This document shows, one piece after another, positions 41,853 through 51,881 of a stretch of DNA of 64,000 bases (the stretch's first letter is position 1; the number at the start of each line of letters is the position of its first letter). Origin of the DNA: Novosphingobium endophyticum (GTDB lineage Bacteria; Pseudomonadota; Alphaproteobacteria; Sphingomonadales; Sphingomonadaceae). The stretch covers positions 62,001 to 126,000 of the forward strand of contig NZ_BMHK01000002.1 in assembly GCF_014640675.1 (NCBI RefSeq), in the 5' to 3' direction. The translations under genes were made by a program, and so were the position numbers. The notes beneath the pieces are model-generated. The model ran no database searches. It saw only the letters and a program-made list of their open reading frames with translations, and was not told the origin of the DNA.

Positions 41853-43192
41853 CAGGCGCAGGCCTGCTCGACGGCGCTGCAGATCGAGGCGACCGCCGCC
41901 TCCACTTCGCGGGCATCGTCGCCTTCGGCCATGACGCGGATCACCGGCTCGGTGCCCGAGGGACGGATCACCAGCCGCCCCCGGCCGTCCAGCGAAGCCT
42001 CGGCATCGGCGATCGCCGCCTTGACGCTGTCCGCCTCGAGCGGCTTGCCGCCGGCGAAGCGTACGTTGCGCAGCAGCTGCGGGACCGGGTCGAACAGATG
42101 CAGCAGTTCGCTCGCCGGTTTGCCCGACTGGACCAGCGCGGCAAGCACCTGCAGCGCGGCCACGGTGCCGTCACCGGTGGTGGCATGGTCGAGCAGGATC
42201 ATGTGCCCCGACTGCTCGCCGCCGACGTTGAAGCCGCCCTCGCGCATTTTCTCCAGCACATAGCGATCGCCGACCTTGCTGCGAACGAGGTCCAGCCCGC
42301 GACCTTTCAGGAAGCGTTCGAGGCCGAGGTTCGACATGACCGTCGCCACCACGCCGCCGCCGGCAAGCCGGCCCTGCTCCGCCCACTGGCTGCCGATCAG
42401 CGCCATGAGCTGGTCGCCGTCCACGACCTTGCCTTTTTCGTCGACGACGATCAGGCGGTCGGCATCGCCGTCGAGCGCGATACCGATGTCCGCGCCCGAG
42501 GACACGACCGTCTCCTGCAACAGCGCCGGATGGGTCGAACCGCACCGGGCGTTGATGTTCTTGCCGTTCGGGGTGACGCCGACGGAGATGATTTCCGCGC
42601 CCAGTTCCCAGAACGCGGACGGGGCCACCTGATAGGCCGCGCCATTGGCGCAATCGACCGCGATCCTGAGGCCGTCGAGGCGCACCGCCTCGGGCAGCGA
42701 GCGCTTGACGGCGTGGATGTAGCGCCCGCCCGCATCCTCGATGCGGCGGGCGCGGCCGATCTCCTCGGACGGCGCCAGCGCGACGTCCTGCGTCAGCATG
42801 GCCTCGATCGCCAGTTCGTCCTCGTCGGAAAGCTTGAACCCGTCGGGACCGAAGAGCTTGATGCCGTTGTCCTCATAGCCGTTGTGGCTGGCTGAGATCA
42901 TCACGCCGACGTCGGCCCGAAGCTCACGCGTGAGCAGGGCGACGGCGGGTGTCGGCATCGGGCCGAGCAGGACCACGTCCATGCCGACGCTGGTGAAACC
43001 GGCCACCATCGCGTTCTCGAACATATAGCCCGAAAGGCGTGTGTCCTTGCCGATCACCACGCGGTGCCGATGCGCGCCGCGCAGGAAGTGGGTGCCGGCA
43101 GCCTGGCCGACTTTCATGGCGGTGGCGGCGGTCATCGCACCCTGATTGGTGCGTCCGCGAATGCCGTCGGTGCCGAAAAACTGCTTGCTCAT
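41852..43192 (-). CDS. glmM: Phosphoglucosamine mutase
   Basis: 446-residue enzyme converting glucosamine-6-P to glucosamine-1-P for UDP-GlcNAc. [22 protein letters not shown] start, phosphoserine loop [20 protein letters not shown], Mg loop [15 protein letters not shown], sugar loop GGEQSGHMI, and phosphate loop [15 protein letters not shown] are all present. The start [10 protein letters not shown] is the family start. Confidence 0.95.
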   Translation of the reverse strand: MSKQFFGTDGIRGRTNQGAMTAATAMKVGQAAGTHFLRGAHRHRVVIGKDTRLSGYMFENAMVAGFTSVGMDVVLLGPMPTPAVALLTRELRADVGVMISASHNGYEDNGIKLFGPDGFKLSDEDELAIEAMLTQDVALAPSEEIGRARRIEDAGGRYIHAVKRSLPEAVRLDGLRIAVDCANGAAYQVAPSAFWELGAEIISVGVTPNGKNINARCGSTHPALLQETVVSSGADIGIALDGDADRLIVVDEKGKVVDGDQLMALIGSQWAEQGRLAGGGVVATVMSNLGLERFLKGRGLDLVRSKVGDRYVLEKMREGGFNVGGEQSGHMILLDHATTGDGTVAALQVLAALVQSGKPASELLHLFDPVPQLLRNVRFAGGKPLEADSVKAAIADAEASLDGRGRLVIRPSGTEPVIRVMAEGDDAREVEAAVASICSAVEQACA

Positions 43193-43379
43193 GATCTGGT
43201 CACTACCGGGGTCTTGCTGACGAATTGCGATCTCGGGAGAGTCCGTTACTGTCTGATGTCCGGGAAGGCCAGCCATTGTCGAGCGCAACCATGCTTCAGC
43301 CGCCCGACGACACCTTGCCCCCGTGCCGGTCTCGACCTAGAGGGCGCGCAAACCAAGCTATCGCAGGGACACCACCGCC

Positions 43380-44972
43380 ATGACCGATTCCGTCCAGATC
43401 CGCCGCGCGCTGCTTTCGGTGTCCGACAAGACGGGCCTCGCGCAGCTCGGCACGGCGCTTGCCGAGCGCGGAGTCGAACTGGTCTCGACCGGCGGTACCG
43501 CCAAGGCCCTGCGCGATGCCGGCCTGACCGTGAAGGACATTTCCGAGATCACGGACTTTCCCGAGATGATGGACGGCCGCGTCAAGACGCTGCATCCCAA
43601 GGTCCACGGCGGCCTTCTCGCCGTGCGCGACAATCCCGAGCATGCCAGGGCCATGGCCGACCACGATATCGGCGCCATCGACCTCGTCGTCGTCAACCTC
43701 TACCCCTTCGAGGCGACCGTCGCCAAGGGTGCCGACCGCGACACGGTGATCGAGAATATCGACATCGGCGGCCCCTCGATGGTGCGCTCGGCGGCGAAGA
43801 ACCACGCCTACGTCACCATCGTCACCGACCCGAGCGACTACGAGGGCCTGCTGGTCGAGCTGGAAGCCACCGATGGCTTCACCACGCTGGCCTTTCGCAA
43901 GCTGATGGCCGCGCGCGCCTTCGCGCAGACCGCCGCCTACGATTCGATGATCTCGCAGTGGTTCGCCTTCGCCGACCAGAAGCAGCGCTTCCCCGAGATG
44001 CTGGCCGTTAACGGCCGCCTCGTCACCGAACTGCGCTATGGCGAAAACCCGCACCAGAAGGCCGCGCTTTACGTGCCCGCCGGCCCGCACACGAAGGGCC
44101 TCGCCCAGGGAGAGCAGGTGCAGGGCAAGGAACTTTCCTACAACAATTACAACGACGCCGACGCCGCTTTCGAACTTGCCGCCGAATTCAAGGGACAGAA
44201 GCCCGCCGTCGTCATCGTCAAGCACGCCAATCCCTGCGGCGTGGCGCAGGCCGATGCCCTGCTGGAGGCATGGGAAGGCGCGCTCGCCTGTGACGACGTC
44301 TCTGCGTTTGGCGGCATCGTCGCGGTCAACACCACGCTCGACGGCCCCACGGCCGAGGCGATCTGCGGGATCTTCACCGAAGTCGTCGTCGCCCCCGACG
44401 CGGACGAAGCGGCGCGCGAGTTCTTCGCCAGGAAGAAGAACCTGCGCCTCCTGCTGACCGGCGACCTGCCCGATCCGCGTCGTGGCGGCCTGCTGGTCAA
44501 GCCGATCACCGGCGGCCTTCTCGTCCAGGACCGCGACAATGGCACGATCAGCTTCGACGACCTCAAGGTCGTCACGACACGCGAGCCGACCGATCAGGAA
44601 CTCAAGGACTGCCTCTTCGCCTGGACCGTCGCCCGCCACGTCAAGTCGAACGCGATCGTCTATGCGAAGGACGGCGTCACCGCCGGCATCGGCGCGGGAC
44701 AGATGAACCGCCGCGATTCCTCGCGCATCGCCGCGATGAAGGCGGCCGAGGCAGCGGAGAAACTCGGCTGGGCAAAGCCGCGCACGGTTGGCAGCGCGGT
44801 GGCATCGGACGCCTTCTTCCCCTTCGCCGACGGCCTGCTCGCCGCCGCCGAGGCCGGCGCGACAGCGGTGATCCAGCCGGGCGGCTCGATCCGCGACGAT
44901 GAGGTTATCAAGGCCGCGAACGATACGGGGCTGGCGATGATCTTCACCGGCATGCGGCACTTCAAGCACTGA
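43380..44972 (+). CDS. purH: Bifunctional AICAR transformylase / IMP cyclohydrolase
   Basis: 530 residues, last two steps of purine synthesis. The N-terminal IMPCH domain: [62 protein letters not shown]. The C-terminal AICARFT domain: [28 protein letters not shown] (Lys/His active site), [14 protein letters not shown], and the end [31 protein letters not shown]. Diverges from glmM. Confidence 0.95.
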   Translation: MTDSVQIRRALLSVSDKTGLAQLGTALAERGVELVSTGGTAKALRDAGLTVKDISEITDFPEMMDGRVKTLHPKVHGGLLAVRDNPEHARAMADHDIGAIDLVVVNLYPFEATVAKGADRDTVIENIDIGGPSMVRSAAKNHAYVTIVTDPSDYEGLLVELEATDGFTTLAFRKLMAARAFAQTAAYDSMISQWFAFADQKQRFPEMLAVNGRLVTELRYGENPHQKAALYVPAGPHTKGLAQGEQVQGKELSYNNYNDADAAFELAAEFKGQKPAVVIVKHANPCGVAQADALLEAWEGALACDDVSAFGGIVAVNTTLDGPTAEAICGIFTEVVVAPDADEAAREFFARKKNLRLLLTGDLPDPRRGGLLVKPITGGLLVQDRDNGTISFDDLKVVTTREPTDQELKDCLFAWTVARHVKSNAIVYAKDGVTAGIGAGQMNRRDSSRIAAMKAAEAAEKLGWAKPRTVGSAVASDAFFPFADGLLAAAEAGATAVIQPGGSIRDDEVIKAANDTGLAMIFTGMRHFKH

Positions 44973-44994
44973 GGCGGAGGTGGGGGAGCCGGCG

Positions 44995-45195
44995 ATGGGG
45001 CTGTACTGGCTCGGACCCGTTCTGGTGCTGGCTTTCCTCGGCGGGCTGATGACGGCCGCGGTGCTTTTGCGCATGGGCAAGGTTCACGGCCCCCGCCGTG
45101 TGCTCGCCGCCATCGCGCTGCCATTCGGCTGCCTGGCGGTGCCGCTGCTGGCGCTGTCACTCCTGGCGATCGCGGGCGGGGTGCTTAGGCCGTAA
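44995..45195 (+). CDS. Small two-helix membrane protein
   Basis: 66 residues from [28 protein letters not shown] ... [31 protein letters not shown]. Two membrane spans separated by a basic loop (GKVHGPRRV). No family known. It follows purH by 22 bases, so it is probably cotranscribed. A GTG five codons upstream is an alternative start. Confidence 0.55.
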   Translation: MGLYWLGPVLVLAFLGGLMTAAVLLRMGKVHGPRRVLAAIALPFGCLAVPLLALSLLAIAGGVLRP

Positions 45196-45341
45196 ACTCA
45201 TAAACGCTCCTCGCTTCGTCGCAGCGCTTGCTCCACTGGCCGCAGATATGAACAAAATGTGGCAATGTTCACTGGACCGAAAGCACTTTCGCGGCATGTG
45301 GGCCGCAACGAAAATTCGAACCAGAGAATGCCGCTCCGATC

Positions 45342-45491
45342 ATGGGACTCTTCAAGGCCGACTTCTATCGCTTCTTCGCTCTCGGCTTCGCCGGGGGCGC
45401 TCTGCTGATCCTGGGTACCATGGGTCTCGATCACGGCGGTTCGCTTTCCGACAACATCGTCCCTCCGGCAGAAGCAGCGCCCACGCGCTGA
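45342..45491 (+). CDS. 49-residue membrane-anchored small protein
   Basis: Reads MGLFKADFYRFFALGFAGGA and LLILGTMGLDHGG, then a polar tail SLSDNIVPPAEAAPTR. One membrane helix near the N-terminus with the tail likely outside. No family recognised. Lies alone between the purH group and the Fur-type regulator; possibly with its own promoter in the AT-rich run 45240-45330. Confidence 0.5.
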   Translation: MGLFKADFYRFFALGFAGGALLILGTMGLDHGGSLSDNIVPPAEAAPTR

Positions 45492-45544
45492 GCCGCGGCA
45501 CCGGGGCGATTGCTTCCCGGCGCCGCTGGCCCCATATTGCGGCC

Positions 45545-46006
45545 ATGGCCAGCAAGCACGCACATCACGAACATTCCGGCGAAGGTCTTGTAAAGGCCGC
45601 GCAGTCCGCGCTTCTCACGGCGGGCGAGCAGTGGACCGAGATGCGGGCCGACGTTTTCACGGCGCTTGCGGACCATGACCGTCCCGCCTCCGCCTATGAC
45701 CTTGCGGAGAACGTCTCCGCGCTTCGCGGCAAGCGCGTGGCGCCCAACAGCGTCTATCGCATTCTCGATCTTTTCGTGCGCACTAACCTCGCCCGGCGGG
45801 TGGAGAGCGCCAATGCCTATGTCGCCAACAGCCACCCCGGATGCCGGCACGACTGCATTTTCCTGATCTGCGATTCGTGCGGCCAGGCCGTCCATATCGA
45901 CGACGACCGCCTGACCGGCTCGCTGATCGCCGCCGCACGCGAAGCGGGATTCGCGGACGTGCGCCCCGTCGTAGAGCTGCGCGGCACCTGCGCCGCCTGC
46001 AATTGA
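45545..46006 (+). CDS. Fur-family metal regulator (Zur-like)
   Basis: 153 residues from MASKHAHHEHSGEG. The winged-helix is about 28-90 (EMRADVFTALADHDRPASAYDLAENVSALRGKRVAPNSVYRILDLFVRTNLARRVES), followed by the dimer/metal domain HPGCRHDCIFLICDSCGQAVHIDDD with the zinc-type cysteines CDSC and CAAC (C-terminal). The HDCIFLICDSCG pattern and overall pattern fit Zur better than iron-Fur; direct substrate metal is inferred. The His-rich N-terminus is unusual. Confidence 0.82.
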   Translation: MASKHAHHEHSGEGLVKAAQSALLTAGEQWTEMRADVFTALADHDRPASAYDLAENVSALRGKRVAPNSVYRILDLFVRTNLARRVESANAYVANSHPGCRHDCIFLICDSCGQAVHIDDDRLTGSLIAAAREAGFADVRPVVELRGTCAACN

Positions 46007-46119
46007 CGGATATTCGGCGAGCTGGACTGACGTATGTGCCTCCCATGCTTGCGAAGTATGCCAACCTTCGGCAGGAGCGCGCATTCGACTCCCTTGCGCA
46101 ATACGTGTAGACGAGACCC

Positions 46120-48042
46120 ATGACCGCCAACCCGGCAACGCCTCTTCTCGACACCGTCGATACGCCCAGGGACCTGCGTCAGCTCAGGCCCGCACAGTTG
46201 CGCCAGCTCGCCGACGAACTGCGCGCGGAGACGATCTCCGCCGTCGGCCAGACCGGCGGCCACCTGGGATCGGGCCTCGGCGTGGTCGAACTGACCGTCG
46301 CGATCCACTACGTGTTCGACACGCCCGCGGATCGGCTGATCTGGGACGTCGGCCACCAGGCCTATCCCCACAAGATCCTGACCGGCCGGCGCGACCGTAT
46401 CCGCACGCTGCGCCAGAGCGGCGGCCTTTCCGGCTTCACCAAGCGGTCCGAGAGCGAATACGATCCGTTCGGCGCCGCGCACAGCTCGACGTCGATTTCG
46501 GCCGCCCTGGGCTTTGCCACCGCCGCGAAGCTGAGGGACGAGCCCGGACGCGGCATCGCCGTGATCGGCGACGGCGCGATGAGCGCGGGCATGGCCTACG
46601 AGGCGATGAACAACGCCAAGCAGGCCGGCAATCGCCTGATCGTGATCCTCAACGACAACGACATGTCGATCGCGCCGCCCGTCGGCGGGCTTTCGGCCTA
46701 TCTCGCGCAGCTCGTATCCTCGCGCCCGTTCCTCAACATCCGCGAGTTCGCGCGCAAGCTCTCGCGCCGCCTGCCCGAACCGCTGCACCGCGCCGCCAAG
46801 AAGACCGACGAATTCGCGCGCGGCATGGCAATGGGCGGCACGCTGTTCGAGGAACTGGGCTTTTACTACGTCGGCCCGGTCGACGGCCATAACCTCGACC
46901 AGCTCATCCCGATTCTGGAAAACGTGCGCGACGCCGCCGAGGGGCCATGCCTGATCCACGTCGTGACCCAGAAGGGCAAGGGCTACGCCCCGGCCGAGGA
47001 AGCGGACGACAAGTATCACGGCGTGCAGAAGTTCAACGTCGTCACCGGCGAGCAGGCCAAGGCCCCCGCCGGCCCGCCCAGCTACACCGGCATCTTCGCC
47101 AAAGCGCTGATCGCCGAGGCCGAGAAGGACGCGTCGATCTGCGCGATCACGGCGGCCATGCCCTCGGGCACGGGGCTCGACAAGTTCGCGCAGGCTTTCC
47201 CCGAGCGCAGTTTCGATGTCGGCATCGCCGAACAGCACGCGGTGACGTTCGCCGCCGGCCTCGCGGCACAGGGCATGCGCCCGTTCTGCGCGATCTATTC
47301 CACGTTCCTGCAACGCGCCTTCGACCAGGTGGTGCATGACGTGGCGATCCAGAACCTGCCGGTGCGCTTCGCCATCGACCGCGCGGGCCTGGTCGGCGCG
47401 GACGGCGCGACCCATGCCGGCTCGTTCGACATCACGTATCTGGCGACGCTGCCCAACCTTGTCGTCATGGCGGCGGCGGACGAGGCGGAACTGGTCCACA
47501 TGGTCCACACCGCCGCGCGGTACGACGCGGGGCCGATCGCCTTTCGCTATCCGCGCGGCAACGGCACCGGCGTCGAGCTTCCCGAAACGCCGGAACTGCT
47601 CGAGATCGGCAAGGGCCGGATCGTCAGGGAAGGCAGCAAGGTTGCCCTGCTCTCGCTCGGCACGCGTCTTTCCGAGGCGATGAAGGCTGCCGATACGCTG
47701 GAGGCCAAGGGCCTTTCCGCCACCGTCGCCGACCTGCGCTTCGCCAAGCCGCTCGACACCGCGCTGATCCGCAAGCTGATGCTGAGCCACGACGTGATCG
47801 TGACGATCGAGGAAGGCGCGATCGGCGGCCTCGGCGCGCACGTCCTCACCATGGCCAGCGACGAGGGCCTGACGGATTCGGGCCTCAAGATCCGCACCAT
47901 GCGCCTGCCGGACGTGTTCCAGGACCAGGACAAGCCCGAGGTGCAGTACGACGCAGCCGGGCTTAATGCGCCGCAGATCGTGGATACGGTGCTGAAAGCG
48001 CTACGCCACAACAGCGCGGGGGTCAGCGAAGCGCGCGCCTGA
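46120..48042 (+). CDS. dxs: 1-deoxy-D-xylulose-5-phosphate synthase
   Basis: 640-residue thiamine diphosphate enzyme, first step of the MEP isoprenoid pathway. Markers: [41 protein letters not shown]/Mg site [52 protein letters not shown], and the transketolase C-domain. Supports carotenoids, quinones and hopanoid-type lipids typical for sphingomonads. 113 bases separate it from the Fur-type gene. Confidence 0.96.
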   Translation: MTANPATPLLDTVDTPRDLRQLRPAQLRQLADELRAETISAVGQTGGHLGSGLGVVELTVAIHYVFDTPADRLIWDVGHQAYPHKILTGRRDRIRTLRQSGGLSGFTKRSESEYDPFGAAHSSTSISAALGFATAAKLRDEPGRGIAVIGDGAMSAGMAYEAMNNAKQAGNRLIVILNDNDMSIAPPVGGLSAYLAQLVSSRPFLNIREFARKLSRRLPEPLHRAAKKTDEFARGMAMGGTLFEELGFYYVGPVDGHNLDQLIPILENVRDAAEGPCLIHVVTQKGKGYAPAEEADDKYHGVQKFNVVTGEQAKAPAGPPSYTGIFAKALIAEAEKDASICAITAAMPSGTGLDKFAQAFPERSFDVGIAEQHAVTFAAGLAAQGMRPFCAIYSTFLQRAFDQVVHDVAIQNLPVRFAIDRAGLVGADGATHAGSFDITYLATLPNLVVMAAADEAELVHMVHTAARYDAGPIAFRYPRGNGTGVELPETPELLEIGKGRIVREGSKVALLSLGTRLSEAMKAADTLEAKGLSATVADLRFAKPLDTALIRKLMLSHDVIVTIEEGAIGGLGAHVLTMASDEGLTDSGLKIRTMRLPDVFQDQDKPEVQYDAAGLNAPQIVDTVLKALRHNSAGVSEARA

Positions 48043-48149
48043 GCGCGTTTCTCGCCCCGTCGCCGTCGTGCCGGTCCCGGCACGAGAAGCGCGGGCGCTC
48101 GCCGTCACATGCCGGCGAAGACCTCGCGACATATCCCTCGCACAAGCAA

Positions 48150-49805
48150 TCAGTCCGTCCTGGTGGCCGGATGCATCCCGGCCTCCTGCGCCTCGATGCC
48201 CATCTCTCTTTGCCCCGCCAGATCGTTGGTTGGGTTTGAATCGCCCAGCGTATCGAGGTGCATCCAGCGCTTGACGATGGGCGAAACCAGCAGGACGACG
48301 ACGGCAACGCCGATCGTGATCCAGCCGATCTTGCTATAGATTTCGAGCGTCAGCGCCTTGGACATCTCACCGGTCTCGCCGCCGGTCGCCTCGCCGATCC
48401 TGCCGGCGACGAAGTTGCCGACGGCGGTCATGTAGAACCACGCGCCCATGATGAAGCTGCCCAGATGCAGCGGCGCGAGGCGCGTCATCGCCGAAAGGCC
48501 GACGGGTGACAGGCACAGCTCGCCGGTGGTGTGCAGCAGGTAGATCAGAAAGACGAACACGACCGAGGTCATCACCGCCGGATCGCCGGTGCCCGCGCCC
48601 CAGACGAAGACCAGGAAACCCAGCCCGACCTGGACCAGCGCGAAACCGAACTTCGCCGGCGCCGAAGGCTCAAGCCCGCGTTTGGCGAGGAACTGCCAGA
48701 ACCCGGCGAAAAGCGGCGCGAAGATCACGATGTAGATCGGGTTGATCGACTGGAACAGGCTGGTCGGCACTCCGCCGCGATCGACGTACTTGTCGGTAAA
48801 GAGGCTGAGCGAACCGCCGGCCTGCTCGAACAGGCCCCAGAAAACCGGATTGAGCGCGATCAGGAACAGCATCGCGAACATGCGCTCGCGCGGCTCCTTG
48901 GGCAGCTTGAACGCCTCGTAGAGCGTATAGGCGAGCATCGCCAGGCCCGAGACGATCAGCAGGCTCTGGATCACGTCGACGAACTGGATCAGGAACCAGA
49001 TCACCCCGACGGCGGCGACGCCGGTGGCGTAGAGGATCGCCTCCTTGTTCTTCGCGAGCGGCACCGGCGGTTCACCCTGCCCCCTCAGCGCAGGCTTGCC
49101 GGTGACGAAGATGACAAGGCCCAGGACCATGCCGATGCCAGCAAGGCCGAAGCCCCAGGACCAGCCGATCGTCTCGCCCAGATAGCCGACGAGGATCGTG
49201 CCGAGCGCGGCGCCCACGTTGATGCCCATGTAGAAGATCGTATAGGCGCCGTCGCGCCGCACATCGCGCATGCCGTAGAGCTGGCCGACGATCACCGAGA
49301 TATTGGCCTTGAGGAAGCCCGAACCAACGATAATCAGCGAAAGTGCCAGCCAGAATATGTTGATCGCCGGGTCCGACTGCTTGACCGCCGGATCGGTCAC
49401 GCCCTGCATGCCTTCCCAGGCCATGAACAGGTGGCCGAGCGCGAGGATCACGCCGCCGAACAGCACCGCTTTCCTCTGCCCCAGCCAGCGATCGGCGAGA
49501 TAGCCGCCGAGGACGGGGGTGATGTAGACAAGACTGGTATAGCCGCCATAGACCAGCGCGGCGTCGCCATCGTTGAACAGCCAGAACTTGGTCAGGTAGA
49601 GGATCAGCAGCGCGCGCATGCCGTAGTAGGAGAAACGCTCCCACATCTCGGCATAGAACAGCACGAACAGGCCCCTGGGGTGCCCGACGAATTCCTCGCT
49701 CCGGCGAGAGGCGATCACGCCGCCAATGGCGAGAACGGCGAAGAGGGCGATGGCGGCGATCGCCGCGATCCAGTCACCCTCGTTCCAGCTGGCAATGTCC
49801 TTCAT
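48150..49805 (-). CDS. Proton-dependent oligopeptide (POT/PTR) transporter
   Basis: 551 residues, 12-14 membrane helices. Family marks: RGLFVLFYAEMWERFSYYGMRALLILYLTKF (ExxERFxYYG), GYTSLVYITPVLGGYLADRWLGQRKAVLFGG, and FSYMGINVGAALGTI-like FYMGINVGAALGT; the C-half has NPVFWGLFEQAGGSLSLF. Imports di/tripeptides with protons. The start MKDIASWNEGDW is chosen at the first Met that precedes the membrane region. Confidence 0.92.
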   Translation of the reverse strand: MKDIASWNEGDWIAAIAAIALFAVLAIGGVIASRRSEEFVGHPRGLFVLFYAEMWERFSYYGMRALLILYLTKFWLFNDGDAALVYGGYTSLVYITPVLGGYLADRWLGQRKAVLFGGVILALGHLFMAWEGMQGVTDPAVKQSDPAINIFWLALSLIIVGSGFLKANISVIVGQLYGMRDVRRDGAYTIFYMGINVGAALGTILVGYLGETIGWSWGFGLAGIGMVLGLVIFVTGKPALRGQGEPPVPLAKNKEAILYATGVAAVGVIWFLIQFVDVIQSLLIVSGLAMLAYTLYEAFKLPKEPRERMFAMLFLIALNPVFWGLFEQAGGSLSLFTDKYVDRGGVPTSLFQSINPIYIVIFAPLFAGFWQFLAKRGLEPSAPAKFGFALVQVGLGFLVFVWGAGTGDPAVMTSVVFVFLIYLLHTTGELCLSPVGLSAMTRLAPLHLGSFIMGAWFYMTAVGNFVAGRIGEATGGETGEMSKALTLEIYSKIGWITIGVAVVVLLVSPIVKRWMHLDTLGDSNPTNDLAGQREMGIEAQEAGMHPATRTD

Positions 49806-50064
49806 GCAACCTCTTGCTTGGCCTGTTCTTGTCGGCAGAGAAGGTATAAAGGCGCTGACGTTACCAATCAAAACGCCGCTGTAAATGGGGGGCGAGCGGC
49901 TGCGCGCCCATGCAGACCACCCTCGTTCAGCCACATTTTCGGCGCAATGTGCTCACCCATTGCGCGAAATGCCAAGCAATGTCATTTTATGCGGTGGTGA
50001 CAAGCAATGTCCGCGAAATATTATGATTCGTGAGGCTTTTGCATTTTTTTTGGGGGAAACGACG

Positions 50065-50346
50065 ATGATCAGGTCGGAACTGCTGCAGGCCCTGGCCAAG
50101 GACAACCCCGAACTGCGTACGGAAGACGTGGAACGCGCGCTGGACACCTTCTTCGAGGAGATCGCGCAACGGCTGACCGATGGCGGCCGCGTGGAACTGC
50201 GCGGCTTCGGCGCCTTCTCCACCCGCCACCGCGAAAGCCGCAAGGGCCGCAACCCGCGCACCGGCGAAAGCGTGAACGTACCGGAAAAGCGCGTACCCTA
50301 TTTCAAGCCGGGCAAGGAAATGCGCGCGCGGCTCAACGTAAGCTGA
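50065..50346 (+). CDS. ihfB: Integration host factor beta subunit
   Basis: 93-residue HU/IHF-fold protein. [91 protein letters not shown] is IhfB-like throughout; the intercalating Pro sits in RNPRTGE. It bends DNA in recombination, replication and sigma-54 promoters (such as that of glnK here). Ribosome site GGGGGAA. IhfA is not in the window. Confidence 0.92.
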   Translation: MIRSELLQALAKDNPELRTEDVERALDTFFEEIAQRLTDGGRVELRGFGAFSTRHRESRKGRNPRTGESVNVPEKRVPYFKPGKEMRARLNVS

Positions 50347-50434
50347 TCCGCGGCCGAGTGCGCGCGGCGGTTGCCGTGAGGCCCGCAATCTGCCAGATCG
50401 CAGGCACCGATGCGTCCGGCTCGCCGTCGCTCGG

Positions 50435-50519
50435 GCGGACGTGGCGGAATGGTAGACGCAGCGGACTTAAAATCCGCTTGGGTATCCCAGTGCGGGTTCG
50501 AGTCCCGCCGTCCGCACCA
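50435..50519 (+). tRNA. tRNA-Leu (anticodon UAA)
   Basis: 85 bases including an encoded CCA. Acceptor stem GCGGACG pairs with CGTCCGC; anticodon stem GCGGA/TCCGC with loop CTTAAAA, so the anticodon is TAA at 50468-50470; a variable arm (TTGGGTATCCCA) as expected for a type-II tRNA; T-arm GCGGG-TTCGAGT-CCCGC. Confidence 0.96.
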
Positions 50520-50664
50520 GTCACCAGGGAACTGGAGGCGTGACAGATTGCGTTTGCAACTCGGTAACCAAACCTGGAATACAGGCGTTAACTGTAAATT
50601 TGTATACGGTTTTACAGTATCACAGGTGTCGCCGAGTGCGGGTGCCATGGGGGGTGCGCGTCGA

Positions 50665-51285
50665 ATGAAAGTTCCGAATATGATGCCCGACCCGGAATCG
50701 GGCGGAGTGGAAGATACCAATGAAAAGCGCGTCCAACCGCGCTTCGCGTTGCTGCTGCGCAGCGCCAAGCTGGTCAGTTCGCGGGGCGAGTTCCTGTGTA
50801 TCGTCCGCGACGTTTCGGAAAGCGGGGCCAAGCTGCGCCTGTTCCATCCGGTAGTCGAGGGCGAGGACCTGTCTCTGGAGATCGCGACGGGCGAACGCTT
50901 TACTGTCGAGAAGGTCTGGGAACGCGAGGGGGAAGCAGGCATCCGCTTCGTCGACCCCATCAACGTCATGCGCTTTGTCGCCGAAGCCGGCCCTTTTCCC
51001 AAGCGGCCCGTGCGCATCAGGCTGGACCATCCCGTCACCCTGGCTCACGGGGGCAACACCATCGTGGCGATGCTCTGCGACCTTTCGCGCCAGGGCGCGA
51101 AGCTGGAAACGCAGAACCGCCTTGCCATCGGCCAGACGCTTCGCATCGAAGGCGACCAGCTTCCCGAGACAGAAGCCACCGTGTGCTGGCGTCGCCATCC
51201 GAACTACGGCCTCGTTTTCCGCCAGCTCATGAGTATGGAAGACTTCGCCCTGCGTGTACACCGCATGCAGACGCAGGACCGCTGA
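50665..51285 (+). CDS. Tandem double PilZ-domain protein
   Basis: 206 residues with two PilZ domains. First: KRVQPRFALLLRSAKLVSSRGEFLCIVRDVSESGAKLRLFHPVVEGED with RxxxR and DxSxxG; second: RPVRIRLDHPVTLAHGGNTIVAMLCDLSRQGAKLETQNRLAIGQTLR with DLSxxGAK. The hydrophobic ends WEREGEAGIRF and WRRHPNYGLVF close each. The start MKVPNMMPD is used; an ATG six codons upstream is as good. Just downstream of tRNA-Leu. Confidence 0.82.
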   Translation: MKVPNMMPDPESGGVEDTNEKRVQPRFALLLRSAKLVSSRGEFLCIVRDVSESGAKLRLFHPVVEGEDLSLEIATGERFTVEKVWEREGEAGIRFVDPINVMRFVAEAGPFPKRPVRIRLDHPVTLAHGGNTIVAMLCDLSRQGAKLETQNRLAIGQTLRIEGDQLPETEATVCWRRHPNYGLVFRQLMSMEDFALRVHRMQTQDR

Positions 51286-51312
51286 GCGCCCTGGCCCGGG
51301 ATGCCCCCGCCC

Positions 51313-51825
51313 TCAGGCGGGGCGGAATTTCATCGCCGCGCCGTTCATGCAATAGCGTTTGCCCGTCGGTTTTGGCCCGTCATCGAACACATGGCCCAAG
51401 TGGCCGCCACAACGCGCGCAGTGAACTTCGGTTCGCGGATAGCCCAGCTTGAAGTCGGTGGACGTGCCGATCGCGCCGGGGAGCGGTTTCCAGAAGCTCG
51501 GCCAGCCGGTGCCACTGTCGAACTTGGTCGACGACGAAAAAAGCGGGTTGCCGTCGGCGGCGCAGACATAGGTGCCGATGCGGTGTTCCTCATTGAGGGG
51601 CGAGGAATACGGACGCTCGGTGCCCGCTTCGCGCAGGATGTGGAACTGCCGGGGCGTCAGCCGCTTGCGCCATTCCTCCTTGCTGTGGCTTACGGGATAG
51701 GGTTTCGCATCGGCATCCCCGCTGCCGCAAGCCGCGAGGACAGCAAACGCCGCGCCGGCGCCAAGCCAGCCCAGAATCCGCCGGCGCGCAAGGCCGGGGC
51801 ATCGCGGGGTCATCTCGGCGGCCAT
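51313..51825 (-). CDS. msrB: Peptide-methionine (R)-S-oxide reductase, exported lipoprotein
   Basis: About 170 residues. The N-terminus has a twin-arginine-like motif and lipobox (RRRILGWLGAGAAFAVLAACGSG), so a periplasmic lipoprotein. MsrB core: EEWRKRLTPRQFHILREAGTERPYSSPLNEEHRIGTYVCAADGNPLFSSSTKFDSGTGWPSFW, HCARCGGHLGHVFDDGP, and RYCMNG with the catalytic Cys. The first zinc pair is reduced to one Cys (CAAD), the second (CARC) is kept. GGAG precedes the ATG at 51825. Confidence 0.9.
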   Translation of the reverse strand: MAAEMTPRCPGLARRRILGWLGAGAAFAVLAACGSGDADAKPYPVSHSKEEWRKRLTPRQFHILREAGTERPYSSPLNEEHRIGTYVCAADGNPLFSSSTKFDSGTGWPSFWKPLPGAIGTSTDFKLGYPRTEVHCARCGGHLGHVFDDGPKPTGKRYCMNGAAMKFRPA

Positions 51826-51881
51826 GGCTGCTCCTGCTTCCTGTGTTTCCAACTGCCAAGATCGGCGCTATCCGGCGAGAG

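Noticed and set aside
43296..45080. 594-codon minus-strand frame opposite purH
   Set aside because: Shadow of purH; no motif and no start context.
50528..50554. GGAAC ... CGTT as an EcfG general-stress promoter after tRNA-Leu
   Set aside because: The spacer is 18 bases; the known consensus needs 16-17.
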